Assembly (NCBI RefSeq): GCF_020520425.1
Contig: NC_079491.1
Span: forward strand, 99,107,152-99,171,151
Origin: Spinacia oleracea
Lineage: Eukaryota; Streptophyta; Magnoliopsida; Caryophyllales; Amaranthaceae
Length of the DNA stretch: 64,000 nt
Reading direction: 5' to 3'
A program made the position numbers and the translations under genes. The notes beneath the pieces are model-generated. The model had not been told where the DNA came from. It did no database searches and saw nothing but the letters and a program-made list of their open reading frames with translations. Below, one piece after another: positions 21,736 to 33,508 of the stretch (position 1 is its first letter; each line of letters starts with the position of its first letter).

Positions 21736-23991
21736 TCAAACTCCCCCAAGCTAAGCGTTTGCTAGTCTCTAGCAAACTAAACTCAATTAGGGAAGAGTGA
21801 GAAACTACTCAAATTCCAAAAATCTACAAAAAAAAAATATAACAAATCTAATCAAGGCAAGACCTAAAGAGAAATAAACCAAGAAAAGAAAGAAAGAAAA
21901 GAAAAGGAAAAGAAAGAGAAAAGAAAAGAAAAGAAAGTAAAATTAAACTACCAAATCCAAGATAGGGGCCTTGATTATGGAACGAGTATAAAAGAACAAT
22001 AATATTACCTATCAAATAAATGAATACACGCTAACTAATGTCCTAAATTGAGTGAAAGATTCAAGCGTCAAGCAAAGCGAACTAAGGGCAAGCACTAAAC
22101 AATTCCCCTTCTACCGAGCATACCACGTCAAATCTCTAGATCCTTTCCACCCTTGAGAATAGCGTCTCGAGACACCGCGAAGGCACCGGAGAAAACAAGA
22201 TTGGGCTACCCGACATCTTAGCATGACAATCCCATTCCATAAACTTGACCAAATCCTCCCTCCACCGACAATGACTCAACTCAAAAGGGTCAAGAGGACT
22301 TTTTAGGGTGTAACGTAGGCTAGGGGTAAGGTGTGGAACAAATTTGGGATTTGGTGCTCATACCTAAAGTAAAGCGCAATGATAGAACTCAACTCAAGCA
22401 AATCGAACCAAAAACAAACTCATACCACTTATTTGGGGTACGCCCAAGCTTATTCAAAAACAATTCTAAACTACAACTCTTTTTGCACTTTTCTTGATTT
22501 GATTTTCTCTTTTTTTTGTGTTTCAATTGAAGCTTTTCTCATGCCTTGTTTTTCTCTATTTTTGGCTTTTTCAAAACTTTACTCTCTTTTTGCTTTTGCT
22601 TATTTATTCACTATATAAAACATATTTCCCAAACTTTGCCATTCATACCAAAAACAATCATTCCTCAACTTTGCATATTCATTCAAAACCAACAAGCATC
22701 ATAACACAAAGCTTCACTATCACTTCTAAGGGTGAAAATAAAACAAAGGCTATTAGGCTTGTAATGTGCTCATAAGAAACGAAGGGGAAAGGCTCAAATG
22801 GCTAGCAAGGGGGCAAATGCAAACAAAAATATATGGAAAATAGAAAATAAAGCCCTAAACTAAAAAGAAAAATAGTCACCGAAAGAAATGCCTCTATCGT
22901 CCCCTAAAGTAGTTCGGTCGCGGTCTCGGGAAGGAATAGTCAAATTCGGGAGATAAGAAAGTCAATGCCAAGGATCCATGCCACTCAATATATGTATATG
23001 TGTTTGGGCTATTTTGAACATGAACCTCACATGGGAGGAAATACCACTCTCTCCGGTTTCAAGTCACTAGAGAGATCGACACCATCTTACCACAGGCCAA
23101 GGGTTCAAGACGCATGCTACCCAAAGTTCAACCAACTTTCTTAACACCAAATCTTAGATTCGACACAAGACATTAAAAATCGTGTAAACATTTACCAATT
23201 AGGAATAGAAGCATTCTAGTCTAAAAGTTCCAATTTTATTTGCCCAAATCAAGAATATTGCCTAAGAAAACCTAGAAAAACTTGTCTTGACAAAAGGAAA
23301 GGAAAAAGAAAGAAAAAGGAAGAAAATAAGAAAAAACACCAAAAAGGAAAACAAAAAGAAACAAACAAAACAAACGAAAAGAAAAGAAACTAAAATCAAA
23401 CTAAATCAAACTAAAAACAAAGAAACTAATATATACAAGTGTACATAATGGTATGGTTTCCAAGACATGAGCATCACAAATAGGCAACTACACAACAAAA
23501 CTCCCCCCAAGCTAGAATTAGGCCATGTCCTCAAGGCCTAAAACTAAACAAGTAGGGGCACAACTACCCATCCAACCAAATGCCCCATATGCAAGATACC
23601 CGTCCCAAAGAATGCATGTGAGATAGAAGGATATTACCGGATATGCAGTGGGAGCAAGTCCCCCAAAGAACCGGTAAAAACCGAACCAAACTCACCAAAA
23701 TATCGACGAACAAGGCATTGGCGGAAAGCATGAACTCACATCAACGAAACCAAACCACAAAGAACACTCAAAAACAATCAAGAAAAATGTTAGTAGACAA
23801 GGCCAAATGGCCAAAACAAACTCAAAACAAGCAAAAACTCATCATCGTATATACAACCACATGAAGTGGCAAGAAGATCAACACCAACAAGCATCAAACA
23901 CTCCTCATAGCAAACCCCCACGTCACACTTCCCCCCCAAGCTAAATACAACCATACCAACAAAATAAGATGGGGGAGAAGTGGAGGGAACC
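21736..23991 (-). other. Second Athila copy: 3' internal non-coding region
   Basis: Colinear with 4492-6753, including the palindrome-PPT junction next to the LTR and the three AGCTTGGGGG-type tracts (about 21740, 23503 and 23930). No coding frame. It shows that the right LTR serves as the 3' LTR of another Athila copy lying further right. Confidence 0.75.
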
Positions 23992-24434
23992 CTAAGAGGT
24001 GCTTGGGTCCTCCCCACGCTGCTCAAGATCATAAAGCCTCCAATATTCATCCATTTTAAGACGATGAGCATGAGCCTCTTCGTCCGTAAAAGGGGTGAAA
24101 TTGTAGGTGGGGTCCACATCGGGACCCGGAGCGTCGGTATAGGGGGGCCAAGAATACTCGGGTTTAAGGGGGTAGTTTCCTTGGGGAGGCTCTCCTCGTG
24201 GACCATCCCAACCTCCAACATAATCCTTAGGCCACCCGGTGAAATCCTCGGGCCAACTATCGGGCCGATCAACCGGTGGGGGAATGGGATACATTGAATC
24301 ACCACGGTAGTCACTCCCTCCCATCATAGTATAGTCATAGGGAGGAAAGGAGGGGGGAGTGACACCGGGTTGGGAGGGGGCCGTCCAATACGGGTAAGTG
24401 GGTGTACGCTCCTCATTCCAACTAGGGACGGGCC
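23992..24434 (-). pseudogene. Second Athila copy: ORF1 C-terminal part, cut by Tat insertion
   Basis: Minus-strand frame for the Pro/Tyr/Gly-rich C-terminal third of ORF1 (VPSWNEERTPTYPYW start, DPSTS end). Highly similar to 6754-7197, with a few amino-acid changes. It is truncated at 24434, where the Tat LTR starts with TGTAGACACC; the intact copy shows that GGGCC (24430-24434) would be the duplicated target. The remaining 5' part should resume past the right edge of the window. Confidence 0.7.
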
Positions 24435-24896
24435 TGTAGACACCTACTTTTGTCCCCGTTCCCGCAAGGGAAAGGTTCGATGATGAAAACGTAAATCTCC
24501 ACTTGAAAACGCATCTCCTATAAAATAAACGAATCTCGATTCCCCATTTCATTTCACCCGAAACCTGCTATTTATGGAAACCTGCTAAAAATAGTAACTG
24601 CCGTAAAAGGTAGCTTCTAAAAGTGGCAAATCATAAAAGATAGAAACCTGTCAGAATTAGGTGTTGCATTCCAACATAAATCCTAAATGAGATAGAAAAC
24701 TACGAGAATCCTATTCCTAATATGATTCAGAAATAAGAGTTACGTATTAATTAAAATCATAACGAGCCTAGAGTTCGTAACGGGCCCAGAGGCATTCCGT
24801 CATAAAATTGATACGCGCTAAAAGACTCGAATTAATCTCAAACTCTACGGATTTCAGTAATCCGAATCTGACTAAAGAAAACAGCCCATACCCTAT

Positions 24897-24955
24897 TTTC
24901 AACGCCTGGCTCTGGGCGCCGAAATCTTTGGCGCCCAGGCCTGGGCGCTGAAAAT
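24897..24955. repeat. GC-rich dyad motif, copy 1 (in LTR)
   Basis: Two arms of the type CTGGGCGCCGAAAT and CCTGGGCGCTGAAAA, each preceded by a partial complement, so each half can form a GGCGCC-centred hairpin. Related copies lie at 55471, 59621, 61258 and 62200. Confidence 0.75.
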
Positions 24956-25029
24956 ACCTGGGTACGTGTTTTTTCCTAATTTTTTGTGGATTAGAACTCA
25001 GCAATTCTATCTTTCCACGAACTCTTCCC

Positions 25030-25037
25030 TATAAATA
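25030..25037 (+). promoter_or_regulatory. TATA box of the Tat LTR
   Basis: TATAAATA within CCCTATAAATAGGCCCC; about 240 bp before the CACTA A insertion. The insertion separates this promoter from the downstream gag. Confidence 0.65.
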
Positions 25038-25275
25038 GGCCCCTAAATTCGACGTGAAAAGAACACACAACAACACACAATTATATTCTGAGTATTGACT
25101 CCAACCCTTAACCTAAGCCTCTCGCTGCGAAATTGTTCACGCGTTCTGTCGCAATCGATCCATAAATTGAACAGAACGTATCCTGTCCCATAATTGAGAT
25201 TCGTTAAATAAAAAGGAGAAATAGAAAAGTCAAAGTGGTTAGTTTTCTGAGAACCGTGACACACCTCTCAAGGGT

Positions 25276-25790
25276 CACTACTACAAAATAGGCTTATAGC
25301 AACGCCTATAAACAGTTACCATAGATCAATTAACCGTTGTAATAGGCCTATAGCAATGGTTTAAAAACCGTTACCAATAGGGGGCGTTGCTATAAGTCTA
25401 TGGCAACAGTTTCTCGGATTTAGGCAACAGTTACGATAAACTGTTGCCATAATTAACTATGGCAACGCTTTTTATAGGCAACACTTTTAACCTAAGGCAA
25501 CAGTTATTCAACAAATTAAGCCAACATTTACAGATTTAAGGCAACAGTTTTCGCCAACTTAAGGCAACAATTACTAGTTGGTTGTTGGTTGAAGTTTAAA
25601 ACTAATGCAACACTTTCTTACACTTATGGTAACACATCTAATTGTATCTATAGCAACGTTTTCTATTGAGATTATGGCAACACTTTCAGTTTTGATTATA
25701 GCAACGCTTTTAATAGAGTTTATATATGGCAACACTTTAAATTGAGCTTACGACAATGCTTTCAATTGATCTATAGCTACATTCTCAAAC
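25276..25790. repeat. Left subterminal repeats of CACTA A
   Basis: Many imperfect copies of TATGGCAACACTTT and TAGCAACG, typical of the transposase-binding subterminal region of En/Spm elements. Confidence 0.7.
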
Positions 25791-27230
25791 AGATTTAGTT
25801 ATTCATACACATGTAATAAATAAGAACTATATATAATAAGATTTTTTTTTGAGGGAACATATAATAAGATTTTCATAACAAATAAGTTAAAAAAATGTAA
25901 ACATCTCAGAGAACTTAAATTCATAAGCATAATATATATCTATTACAATTGTCTGAATAGTTCAAAGAAAATATTGGTTCTAAAACTAGCTCCATTAAAA
26001 TAAAAAAATCCTGCAATAATCATTATATGATAGCTTTATTTTTTAAAACCTATCTAGTTATATGCCAAAAGCCCTATAAATCTCCACATATTTAAAGTAG
26101 CTCGTACTTCTTGACTATATGCACCATCCTGCACAACAAACAAATCAAGTATAACATTTTAGTAAGAAATTCATTATCAATGAATAAAATCCAAATACTT
26201 AAGAAAAAAGAAGCTTAACATGAATGACAAAAGATAAACTTTAAAAATAAAAATAAGGAATATGAACTTGTTAACCAAATATGTTTACAACAGCAGCCTA
26301 TGATATACAGCAAACTAAGATTTTTGAAAAACAAAAAAAAATATCAACTTCATGCGGTCCTTAAACTAGTTCTATATGCCATTTCACAAACACAGTAGGA
26401 ACCAATCAACACCCCTCTTCCATCCACAAACCAGCTATATTAGTTAAAGATTTCAGTTGGCCATAAGAACATCAATACTTGCTATATGCTATGTTATCCT
26501 TATATGCTATATGCTATGTTAACTATGTTCTTATACCTCCATAGGAACAAAATGAGAATGTGGTTAGCTCCATAGTTAACATAGCATATAGCATATAAGG
26601 ATAATAAAATGCGCTCCATTTCAGTTGGGAGAGGCCCAGTAAAGCGCTCCATTTCCAAGGTTGTTCCTCTAAGGGAGGAACCCATATCCGTCCACCAGGA
26701 TGTTTACTATAGAACTAAACCAACAGATTTATGAGGGGAGAGCTTCTAGCAGTCTAGGCTTCAAGTTCTGCATCAATAATCAAGTATAAGGTTTTGAGCG
26801 ATACTTGACCATTTTTGTTTTGGATAAACTAATTCATGATAGCTTGAGGGCACGGTTTTATTGTCCTTGGCCCTATTTTCGTAAATGGGTGATTCTTCTA
26901 CTATGCATTGGTTATTGTGCAATGCAACGGAAATAAGGGGGATGCAAATGAAAGCTGACTGAGAAAGTACCTATTGTATTTCTATCACCCAATACCAAAA
27001 ATGGTGTTTCCACTACAGAAGACTAAACTATATAAATCTCTTCCAAGAACAAGCGAACAAAGCACCAAGGTGAGCTACCAAAAATCCAAAATATCTTAAA
27101 CCACACAAGTAAGACAACTTCAACAAAACTTTGCCTTTGTAGTTAAACTGTATCAAACAAGCCTTAGGCGGATATAATAGAGGCAATAAGCTATCGTGTG
27201 CTGAATATTAAGGAGAAAAAGTCATGCTAC
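25791..27230. other. CACTA A non-coding stretch with a 33-bp perfect inverted repeat
   Basis: No recognisable protein frame. Two perfectly complementary 33-bp arms lie at 26494-26526 and 26572-26604 (core TATGCTATATGCTATGTTAA), with a 45-nt loop. The rest is AT-rich and probably intron or untranslated sequence. Confidence 0.6.
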
Positions 27231-27487
27231 CTACAAGATACCGTAGATGCTCAAGTGTGAAGCCTTTCGTAGTATTAATATGGTCCATAAGCCTTCCAGG
27301 AGTTGCTACCAGTATATCTACTGCACTTCGTGATCTGTTTGTATAATCTTCAGGATCATAGCAGAGCCAGCCTCAAGTCTTGGCACTTTAATTAGTGTTG
27401 AAATTTCATCGCAAGTGAAGACTGTCTGACAGCCAAACCAACAGATAAGCCAATGGCTGGAGCAATGTCATCAAAGACTTTTTTGAC
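27231..27487 (-). pseudogene. Captured DEAD-box RNA helicase exon (RH1/DDX51-like)
   Basis: Minus-strand exon-like segment. In one frame it reads KKVFDDIAPAIGLSVGLAV, and in the other frames [13 protein letters not shown] and then [26 protein letters not shown] is helicase motif Ib. The order and wording resemble plant DEAD-box helicase RH1 (DDX51/Dbp6 type, ribosome biogenesis). At least two small frameshifts break it. It is flanked by a consensus acceptor (..ATATCAG before 27487) and a donor (GTAGCATG after 27231), so an exon with its introns was captured from genomic DNA. It cannot make a helicase; transcription could still yield antisense or chimeric RNA. Confidence 0.78.
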
Positions 27488-28233
27488 CTGATATTTAGAA
27501 ACAAAAAAGTGTGTTATAGCATGCCTTAAGTGTTATTTAAATCCATATACAACAACATGATTCACTGCAGTAGTCTCTAATATCATGATGTTATCCTAGA
27601 ATTTCAAGCAACGTCGCCATGGAAAAACGATTATTTAACACATCTATATCCTCTACTTTTAATCCAGCTTCACATCAGCGAGAAAGCAACCTCTATAATT
27701 CCATGACACTTTAGTTGTGTTTTACGTTTCTCCTTTTTAGTGGTTATTTAACTTTTGAATGACCTCAAAAATGTTATGTACTTAATCTTGCAATTCAGAT
27801 CTAGAATCACAACAACAAACAATGAAACATTCTTCATTTTCTGTTCTTTTACAAGTGTGGGTTTTTTTTTTCCTTTTTGTTACAATTAATCTGATAATAA
27901 ATAAACTGAATATATTGTTTGGAATTCGAAGATGAATGTTCACTATGGAGGTATAATGAGAACAAACCATGTTAACTATAGCCATATAGGAACATACCAG
28001 TAGGTAAGGAGAAGGAATAAAATGAATTAGAAAACATACCAGTAGGTAAGAAACCTATATGCTATGGACCATTTGAAGAGTCTCCATTACCCAATCTTGA
28101 GATTCGGGTAGAAGGATGTACTTGCTCTAAAATACTGGCGTTTTTTGTTATAAATCAAAATATAACAAATAACACAAAAAGGAAAGAATTAAAGTGGAAG
28201 ATCGAGCTAGTAAAGTAAGACAATAATGCTTAC
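27488..28233 (-). other. CACTA A intron-like spacer
   Basis: AT-rich, no protein frame. May include the captured helicase intron and part of the TNPA-like gene. Contains a repeated ACATACCAGTAGGTAAG phrase near 27995 and 28037. Confidence 0.45.
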
Positions 28234-28476
28234 ATTCACGAATTCCCATATTTTATCCTTGTTTGGAACTGATTGCCAATTTGTATAAGTCAAGGGAGCC
28301 CAATTGTAATCATGATCAATGGTTCCTAAGAATGTGGTTAGCTCTTTCCTCGCCTTTTCAGGTCCAACTGGTTGTCCTTTCTCATTACAATAAAGAGCAA
28401 TACGTTCTTCCCATTTGCGAACATGGACATCAAACAAATTTGTCGGGCAGCGACCTTTCTTTTTAGGACCTGCCAT
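28234..28476 (-). pseudogene. TNPA-like (Ptta/En/Spm transposase_24 type) exon of CACTA A
   Basis: Minus-strand exon beginning Met-Ala-Gly-Pro-Lys-Lys-Lys and reading NEKGQPVGPEKARKELTTFL, then WAPLTYTNWQSVPNKDKIW. This pattern (N..GQP-G, F-LG-I, PL-Y--W--VP---K--IW) is the core of the plant En/Spm accessory transposase family (Pfam PF03004) and parallels exon 2 of the TNPA-like gene in element B. A GTAAGC donor follows at 28233. I could not find the remaining exons in element A, so this is probably a remnant. In intact elements TNPA-type proteins bind the subterminal repeats. Confidence 0.65.
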
Positions 28477-28984
28477 TAGTATATAAAACAAAGGAAATTT
28501 GCAAGAAACATGAGTAAAGGGGGAAACTTTGCAAGAAACATGAGTAAATGGACTGAAACAAGTCTGAACTGAAGTACTCTTGTGTCATTTTTAGAGTCTT
28601 CGTATTTGTTCTTGACGATAACGTTTATTGAGAATTTTGTTTCTGTCACAATTTTTTTTCAATCAATCTGACATTTTTCATCTCCATATCAAGCAAGACA
28701 AATACCAAGTAATAACAAAACAAATGATCAGTATAACCCAATTCTTCCACACATCACATATTAGTATAACCCAATTAAACTAGCATTACGAAAATCCAAA
28801 TTGAATTATTAATTCTCAAAAGATGTAAGCCCAAAATTACCAATTAATTAAGAACGCATGTCAAGTTTTACAAGTTTTACCCATTAATTGACTGTGTATG
28901 TCAAGTCTTACAATAAAAAATTGATAACAATATAGAGTTGAAAAAAATACTCTGCACCCAATACACCAGAGAGCTATTTCTGTT
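28477..28984. other. CACTA A spacer
   Basis: AT-rich, nothing recognisable on either strand. Confidence 0.4.
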
Positions 28985-29415
28985 GAACTGCAAAGTCTTT
29001 TAGATGACTCGGCTTGTTCAAACTTAGAGGGATTGAACCACTGAGTTGATTATCATCTAAACAGATCTCTTCAAGGTGAGGGAGGGAACCAAGAGAGTTG
29101 GGATGGAGAGTGTAAAAGAGTTCTTAGAGAGGCTGAGGCGGCGAAGGAGAATCAGATTAGAGAGGGATTCAGGCAATGAGCCTGATAAAGAGTTGCCTGA
29201 CAGGTCAAGTGTGTGGAGGTAAGGGAGTAACCATGTTATGTTAGTGAGTGAACCTGAGTAACCGACGCCGTCAAGGGAGATCTCAGTGACTCGACTCAAT
29301 CCTGCAAGACTGAAATCACACCTTATTCCACATGTAAAATTTGGACCGAAAATGTGATCACAGGGATCAACTGAAAAATCCCATGAAAAAACTCTCGTAC
29401 CAAATCCATTTTAAT
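28985..29415 (-). pseudogene. Captured LRR protein fragment (N-terminal cap and two or three repeats)
   Basis: Minus-strand translation contains an LRRNT-like cap with cysteines (VDPCDHIFGPNFTCGIRCD), then SRVTEISLDGVGYSGSL and canonical leucine-rich repeats LHTLDLSGNSLSGSLPESLS and LRRLSLSKNSF. A one-base frameshift after that moves the frame to PHLEEICLDDNQLSGSIP before a stop. The cap with PC-D---C-----C looks like extracellular plant LRR proteins (PII-2-like or LRR receptor kinases). No kinase domain, signal peptide or membrane segment is present. It is a captured partial gene, in the same strand as the TNPA-like exon of element A. Confidence 0.78.
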
Positions 29416-30940
29416 AAACAAAACCAAACAAGATCAAGCATCCCTCTACAACAAGGAAACTGAGAGATCCTTAGTTTTTGGTTTGACTTGGAAGTTATTA
29501 ATTAGTATCCTTAATTACAAAATCTGTTGATTTACTATGAAAGTACTTATAATTTAGTGGTAATGTTGGCTTAAGATGTCATTTGATGATAGCCAAGTGA
29601 GAAATTTTTCTTTTGGTTAGTAAGTAATATATTAACAAGGGAACAAAAAATAATGTATAAAGAAAAGCCACCCCAACTTACAAGACAAAAATAAACCAAA
29701 AAACACTCACCACAACCCAACTAACAGCAAGCAAACTCACAACAAGAACACATCCAAACTAGTCAACTCATTCCAAGTTGACCAAACAAACAAGAGTTAA
29801 GTTAGCAGACCCAACAGCTACATCAGAACCAGACCCAACAGCAGCGCAACGTCAGACCCATACCCAGACCCAGACCCAGACCCAGACCCAACAACTACAC
29901 CCAACCAGCTGCAAAACACACACAACCTAGCGGCAACAACACGTGCAAGAGTAACACAGTCTGCAGAAGCAGAAGATGCCCAACCAACTACACAAAATGC
30001 ACCCATTAGCCTACCACTCCATCAGACTATGCCAACAGCAACACATCACCAAAGAGCTAGCAGCCAACACCTAAACAGAACGAAACCAGCAGCCACACAC
30101 CAACTAGTAGCATCATATGTGAAGTTGTTTTCTCGTGGCATTAATAATAAGGTTTGTGACTCTATAAAGGTAAACAACGAATTTGAAGCATACTGCAGTA
30201 GAATTTTTAGTATTAGAAATTTTAGACTAAGAACTCAAAGGAAACAAACTTTCATTTAGAAGAGAAATAGATGCAGCTGCAAATATTTTGTTGTACATAG
30301 AAGTAAGAACTCAGAGGAAGAACAAGCTCAGAAACCGAAGAAGGGGAAATTAAAGAACAAATAAATTGCAGCGGAATAAAGTACCAAAATTCAGAATAAA
30401 ATCATCCAAAATAAAATCATTCAAATTTTGTAAATAAATCATACACACTTTTGTAAATAAATCATACACACATACATGAATAAGAATCAACACAATTCCC
30501 GAATTAAGAAACCTAATTTAGTAACTCAAAACCATACACAAAAATTCCAATTGTAATCGGTTTATAAACTAGCGTAATTGTGAAACTTAAGACCAAATTC
30601 GATGAAATATATACCAACTTACCTTATCCTCCTCGCCAACTCCGAAACGCGATTTGCGAAGTTCTACTTTTCTCCAATGCAAAAACCCATTGCTAATTCA
30701 GAAACGCCTATCTCCAATATGCCTTGCTTCGGGAACGATGATGGAGAGGATCGACAAGAACGAAGAAGATGAAAGAGAAGAACAGAGAAGAAGAACGCAA
30801 TGAAAGAGACGAAGGGTTTGGGGTGAAACAGAAGGGTTTTGGGACATCGGGGGTGAAAGAAAAGGGTTTGAAAGGAGGGAAACCAAAAAAAATTATCCCA
30901 TATGTTTTAGTTTTAGTTTTAGTTTTAATTTTAATTTTTT
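29416..30940. other. CACTA A spacer with CCAGAC microsatellite
   Basis: Low-complexity CAACA/ACAGC-rich DNA (29700-30110), a short (CCAGAC)n run near 29855-29895, then AT-rich DNA and a purine-rich stretch (30730-30890) that may be the start of the transposase transcript from the right end. No convincing protein. Confidence 0.45.
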
Positions 30941-31123
30941 ATTTTTTTAAATACTTGATAAAAAACCGTTGCAATATTAAATATTTCATCAAAATATTAT
31001 ATAAATAAAAAAAACTGTTGCAATAAAATAATCAATTTATACAATTGTTGCCATAGTTTTTATATACGCTTTTCCAAAGTCAAAGTCTACTCAAATTAAT
31101 AATTATTTAACTGTTGCAATAAC
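30941..31123. repeat. Right subterminal repeats of CACTA A (up to element B insertion)
   Basis: Several ACCGTTGCAATA / ACTGTTGCAATA motifs, the counterpart of the left subterminal set in opposite orientation. The last three bases AAC (31121-31123) are duplicated at 51223-51225 around element B. Confidence 0.65.
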
Positions 31124-31593
31124 CACTACAAAAAAACGCGGCACATTGTGACGCTTTTTGGGACAAATTGTGACGCTCTACAGTGTCGCTATTTCACATA
31201 GCGACGCTTTGGGAGAGGGTCGCTATTTTCATTGCCGCTATATACCGACGCTTTAGAGCGTCACAATTTGCAAAATATCGACATATTTCTCCGTCGCTAT
31301 TTGGGATATAGTGACTCTATAGAGAGTCGCAATATTTAGACTGTATAAAGCGTCACTATTTGCACGTTTATAGACACATTTTTCCGCCACTATAAACCAC
31401 ATAGAGACGCTTTAGACACCCGAAATATATAGACTCTTATTAGAGTCACTATATGTTCACTTTCGTGCGAGGTCCCCCCATTCCCTCCAAAATAATTTAG
31501 ACCCTTTGGAGCGTCACAATTTGCATCATATTATTTTTCATATATACATAATAATTTAGACGCTTTGGAGCGTCACAATTTGCATCATATTTT

Positions 31594-31595
<2 letters not shown>
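31124..31595. repeat. Left subterminal repeats of CACTA B
   Basis: Alternating GCGTCACAATTTG and CGACGCTTT words in both orientations. At 31491 and 31550 there is a 59-bp tandem duplication (AATAATTTAGA..). Likely binding sites for the TNPA-like protein. Confidence 0.72.

Positions 31596-31599
<4 letters not shown>

Positions 31600-31671
<72 letters not shown>
31600..31671. repeat. (AT)n microsatellite
   Basis: About 72 bp of perfect TA dinucleotide repeat. Confidence 0.95.
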
Positions 31672-31675
<4 letters not shown>

Positions 31676-32251
31676 CTAAAATCATGAATTATCTATAAAA
31701 ATATATATCGACCATAGATAATTAATCATAATCAAATACATTAACTTACTACGTACGTACACTATATATCTTAAAGCAACATATTAACTTGCTATGATTC
31801 ATATATACTTAAGTAGTTAATTTAGGAAAAGTGATAAAAATCATCTATACATTAAATTAATTCGCAGAGTCTAGTCAAACTGAAATAAAAGCGATATTTT
31901 AAAACAAAAATAACTTTCTAACTAGCATTATCATTTTTTGTACAAGATAGTCCAAAACTAAATAAAAACAACTTCCTGACTACGAACAAGTAAACATATC
32001 GTTATGCTAGCTTAGCTTCAAGATAACTTGTTCATCTCTTGATCTACATTTACTATTACCACTTGAATCATCAATAATCTGCAAAGAAAATTTAATGTCA
32101 AATATAGTATGATGAACATTCCATAAAATCAAGGGAAAATTAACAGTAATCCTAACCAGCTTGATCCTAACTACTAGTCGTCTTCTCAAAATAATATCAA
32201 CTATTAATCAAGGGAAAAATGCATGACTATTAGAAATATAGACATGAACAA

Positions 32252-32309
<58 letters not shown>

Positions 32310-32593
32310 GTAAATTAGTTAACTTAATTACCAAAGGTAGAAACCCAAACAACAACCAACAGAAAACAACAAGGGAAACAAAAGCTAAGGGAGCACAGCC
32401 CGCACCCAAGCAAAAACAAAAAACACTAAAACATTCTACAACGACACCAGCCAAACTCGCAAAATTTGAGTTATAAAAGGTCATTTTTTACAAATTTGCA
32501 ATGCTTGTATAATAACACTTTAAACATTAACATTTGATTTTTGCCTTGTTTTTTCCCTGTATGAATTAAAGGTTAGTTCCTACTTCCTAATCA
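31672..32593. other. CACTA B spacer with a TNPA-type terminal exon relic and (AT)n
   Basis: At 32020-32076 on the minus strand an exon-like piece reads IIDDSSGNSKCRSRDEQ after a TTTGCAG acceptor. It parallels the last exon of the TNPA-like gene at 34437-34484 (ITDDSGGNGDNQAEK), suggesting duplication of the gene's 3' end. A second (AT)n run covers 32255-32305. A low-complexity AACAAC-rich stretch follows. No other frame of interest. Confidence 0.5.
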
Positions 32594-32932
32594 ATGGCGA
32601 AGAGAGAAAAGTTAAAAGTGCTAAGTGTACTTGACGTAGCAAAGACACAATGGTACCACTTGAAAGTTTTCATGATTCTTGGTATGGGCTTCTTTACTAA
32701 TGTCTATGAGCTTTTCTCCATATCTGTGGTGACCAAAATCTTAGGCCGTCTCTATTACACTGAGCCAAATCCAACTAGCCCAGGGTTTATACCCATGAAT
32801 GTGGCCTTGTGTGGTACCTTTGCTGGGCAACTCATCTTTGGGTGGTTAGGTGACAAGTTAGGAAGGAAAAAGGTATATAGTCTTACCTTAGTCATAATGG
32901 CTTTCTTATCCTTAGCCTCTGATGTTCATTAA
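32594..32932 (+). pseudogene. Captured PHT1 phosphate transporter N-terminus
   Basis: A 112-codon frame with its own ATG and a premature stop. It reads [20 protein letters not shown], then a first membrane segment [19 protein letters not shown], and then [20 protein letters not shown]. The last is the conserved major-facilitator GxLGDKxGRKKVY loop between helices 2 and 3 of plant H+/Pi symporters (PHT1, about 520-540 residues). The usual TDAYDLF motif is changed to TNVYELF. Homology stops soon after LSLAS, so about four fifths of the protein is missing. It lies on the strand opposite to both transposase genes. It cannot transport phosphate; a short membrane peptide could in principle be made. 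Confidence 0.85.
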
Positions 32933-33508
32933 CTTGCTGCTTAAACTGTGACTTTCTTTAATTAGCAGGCTTGCCCATTTGAAAACCAAAAAAAAAAAAA
33001 ACAAGACACCAGCCCAACAAGCTACACAGCAGAACCAGACTGAACAACCCAAGGTTTGCACAAAAGAACTGCACAACAGCAAGCCAGCCTGAGCAGAACA
33101 GTATGCCTGACTGACTGCAAACCTGCAAAACTACGCAACACCAAGACTGAGCAGTAGCAGCAGCTACAACAGCAGGACCTCAAGAACTTTCAGTTTTCAG
33201 ATTCAGTAGCAGTAGCAGGACCTCAACATCAGGACCTCAACAACAGTAGCAGTAGCAGCAGATTCAGTTTTCTCATGTTATCAAAGCTGTAGATTCTTAA
33301 TCTTTCGAGTTTAGTTCCTCTTGTCAGTTATAGATTTAGATTAAGACCCCAAGAACTTTCTTTTTTCCTTTGATATAATATTCAGGCGTGATGAGAAGCA
33401 AAGCAAGTGATGCTTACAAGTACAATAGCTAAAGAATTTGTACTTGGTATTCATTTATTGGTAATTGGTATTCATTTCTTATGATTTTCTTTTTACTGGT
33501 GATTTTAG
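32933..33508. other. CACTA B spacer, CAGCAG-rich
   Basis: Low-complexity CAGCAA/GCAGCAG repeats (33000-33270) with a duplicated CAGGACCTCAA phrase, followed by AT-rich intron-like sequence ending in a TTTTAG acceptor at 33508. Confidence 0.45.

Larger units (their letters stand above)
24435..25275 (+). repeat. Tat 5' LTR, first segment
   Basis: 841 bp from TGTAGACACC to the insertion point of CACTA A. Contains one copy of the GC-rich dyad motif (24897-24955) and a TATA box (25030-25037). Continues at 51442-52062. Together the two pieces give an LTR of about 1.46 kb. Confidence 0.8.
25276..31123. mobile_element. CACTA element A, main part
   Basis: Starts CACTACTACAAAATAGGC directly after the Tat LTR base at 25275; its remaining right end is 51226-51277 on the far side of element B, giving about 5.9 kb in total. 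Both ends are rich in GGCAACAGTT / GTTGCTATA subterminal motifs in opposite orientation. The expected right terminus (..CCTATTTTGTAGTAGTG) is missing: the sequence stops at GCTATAAGCCT and joins a repeated piece of Tat LTR. It carries a TNPA-like exon and two captured host-gene fragments but no TNP2 transposase. Confidence 0.75.

Noticed and set aside
32594..32932. Possible functional small phosphate transporter
   Set aside because: Only the first two or three membrane segments remain and the conserved TDAYDLF motif is altered; it is a captured fragment.
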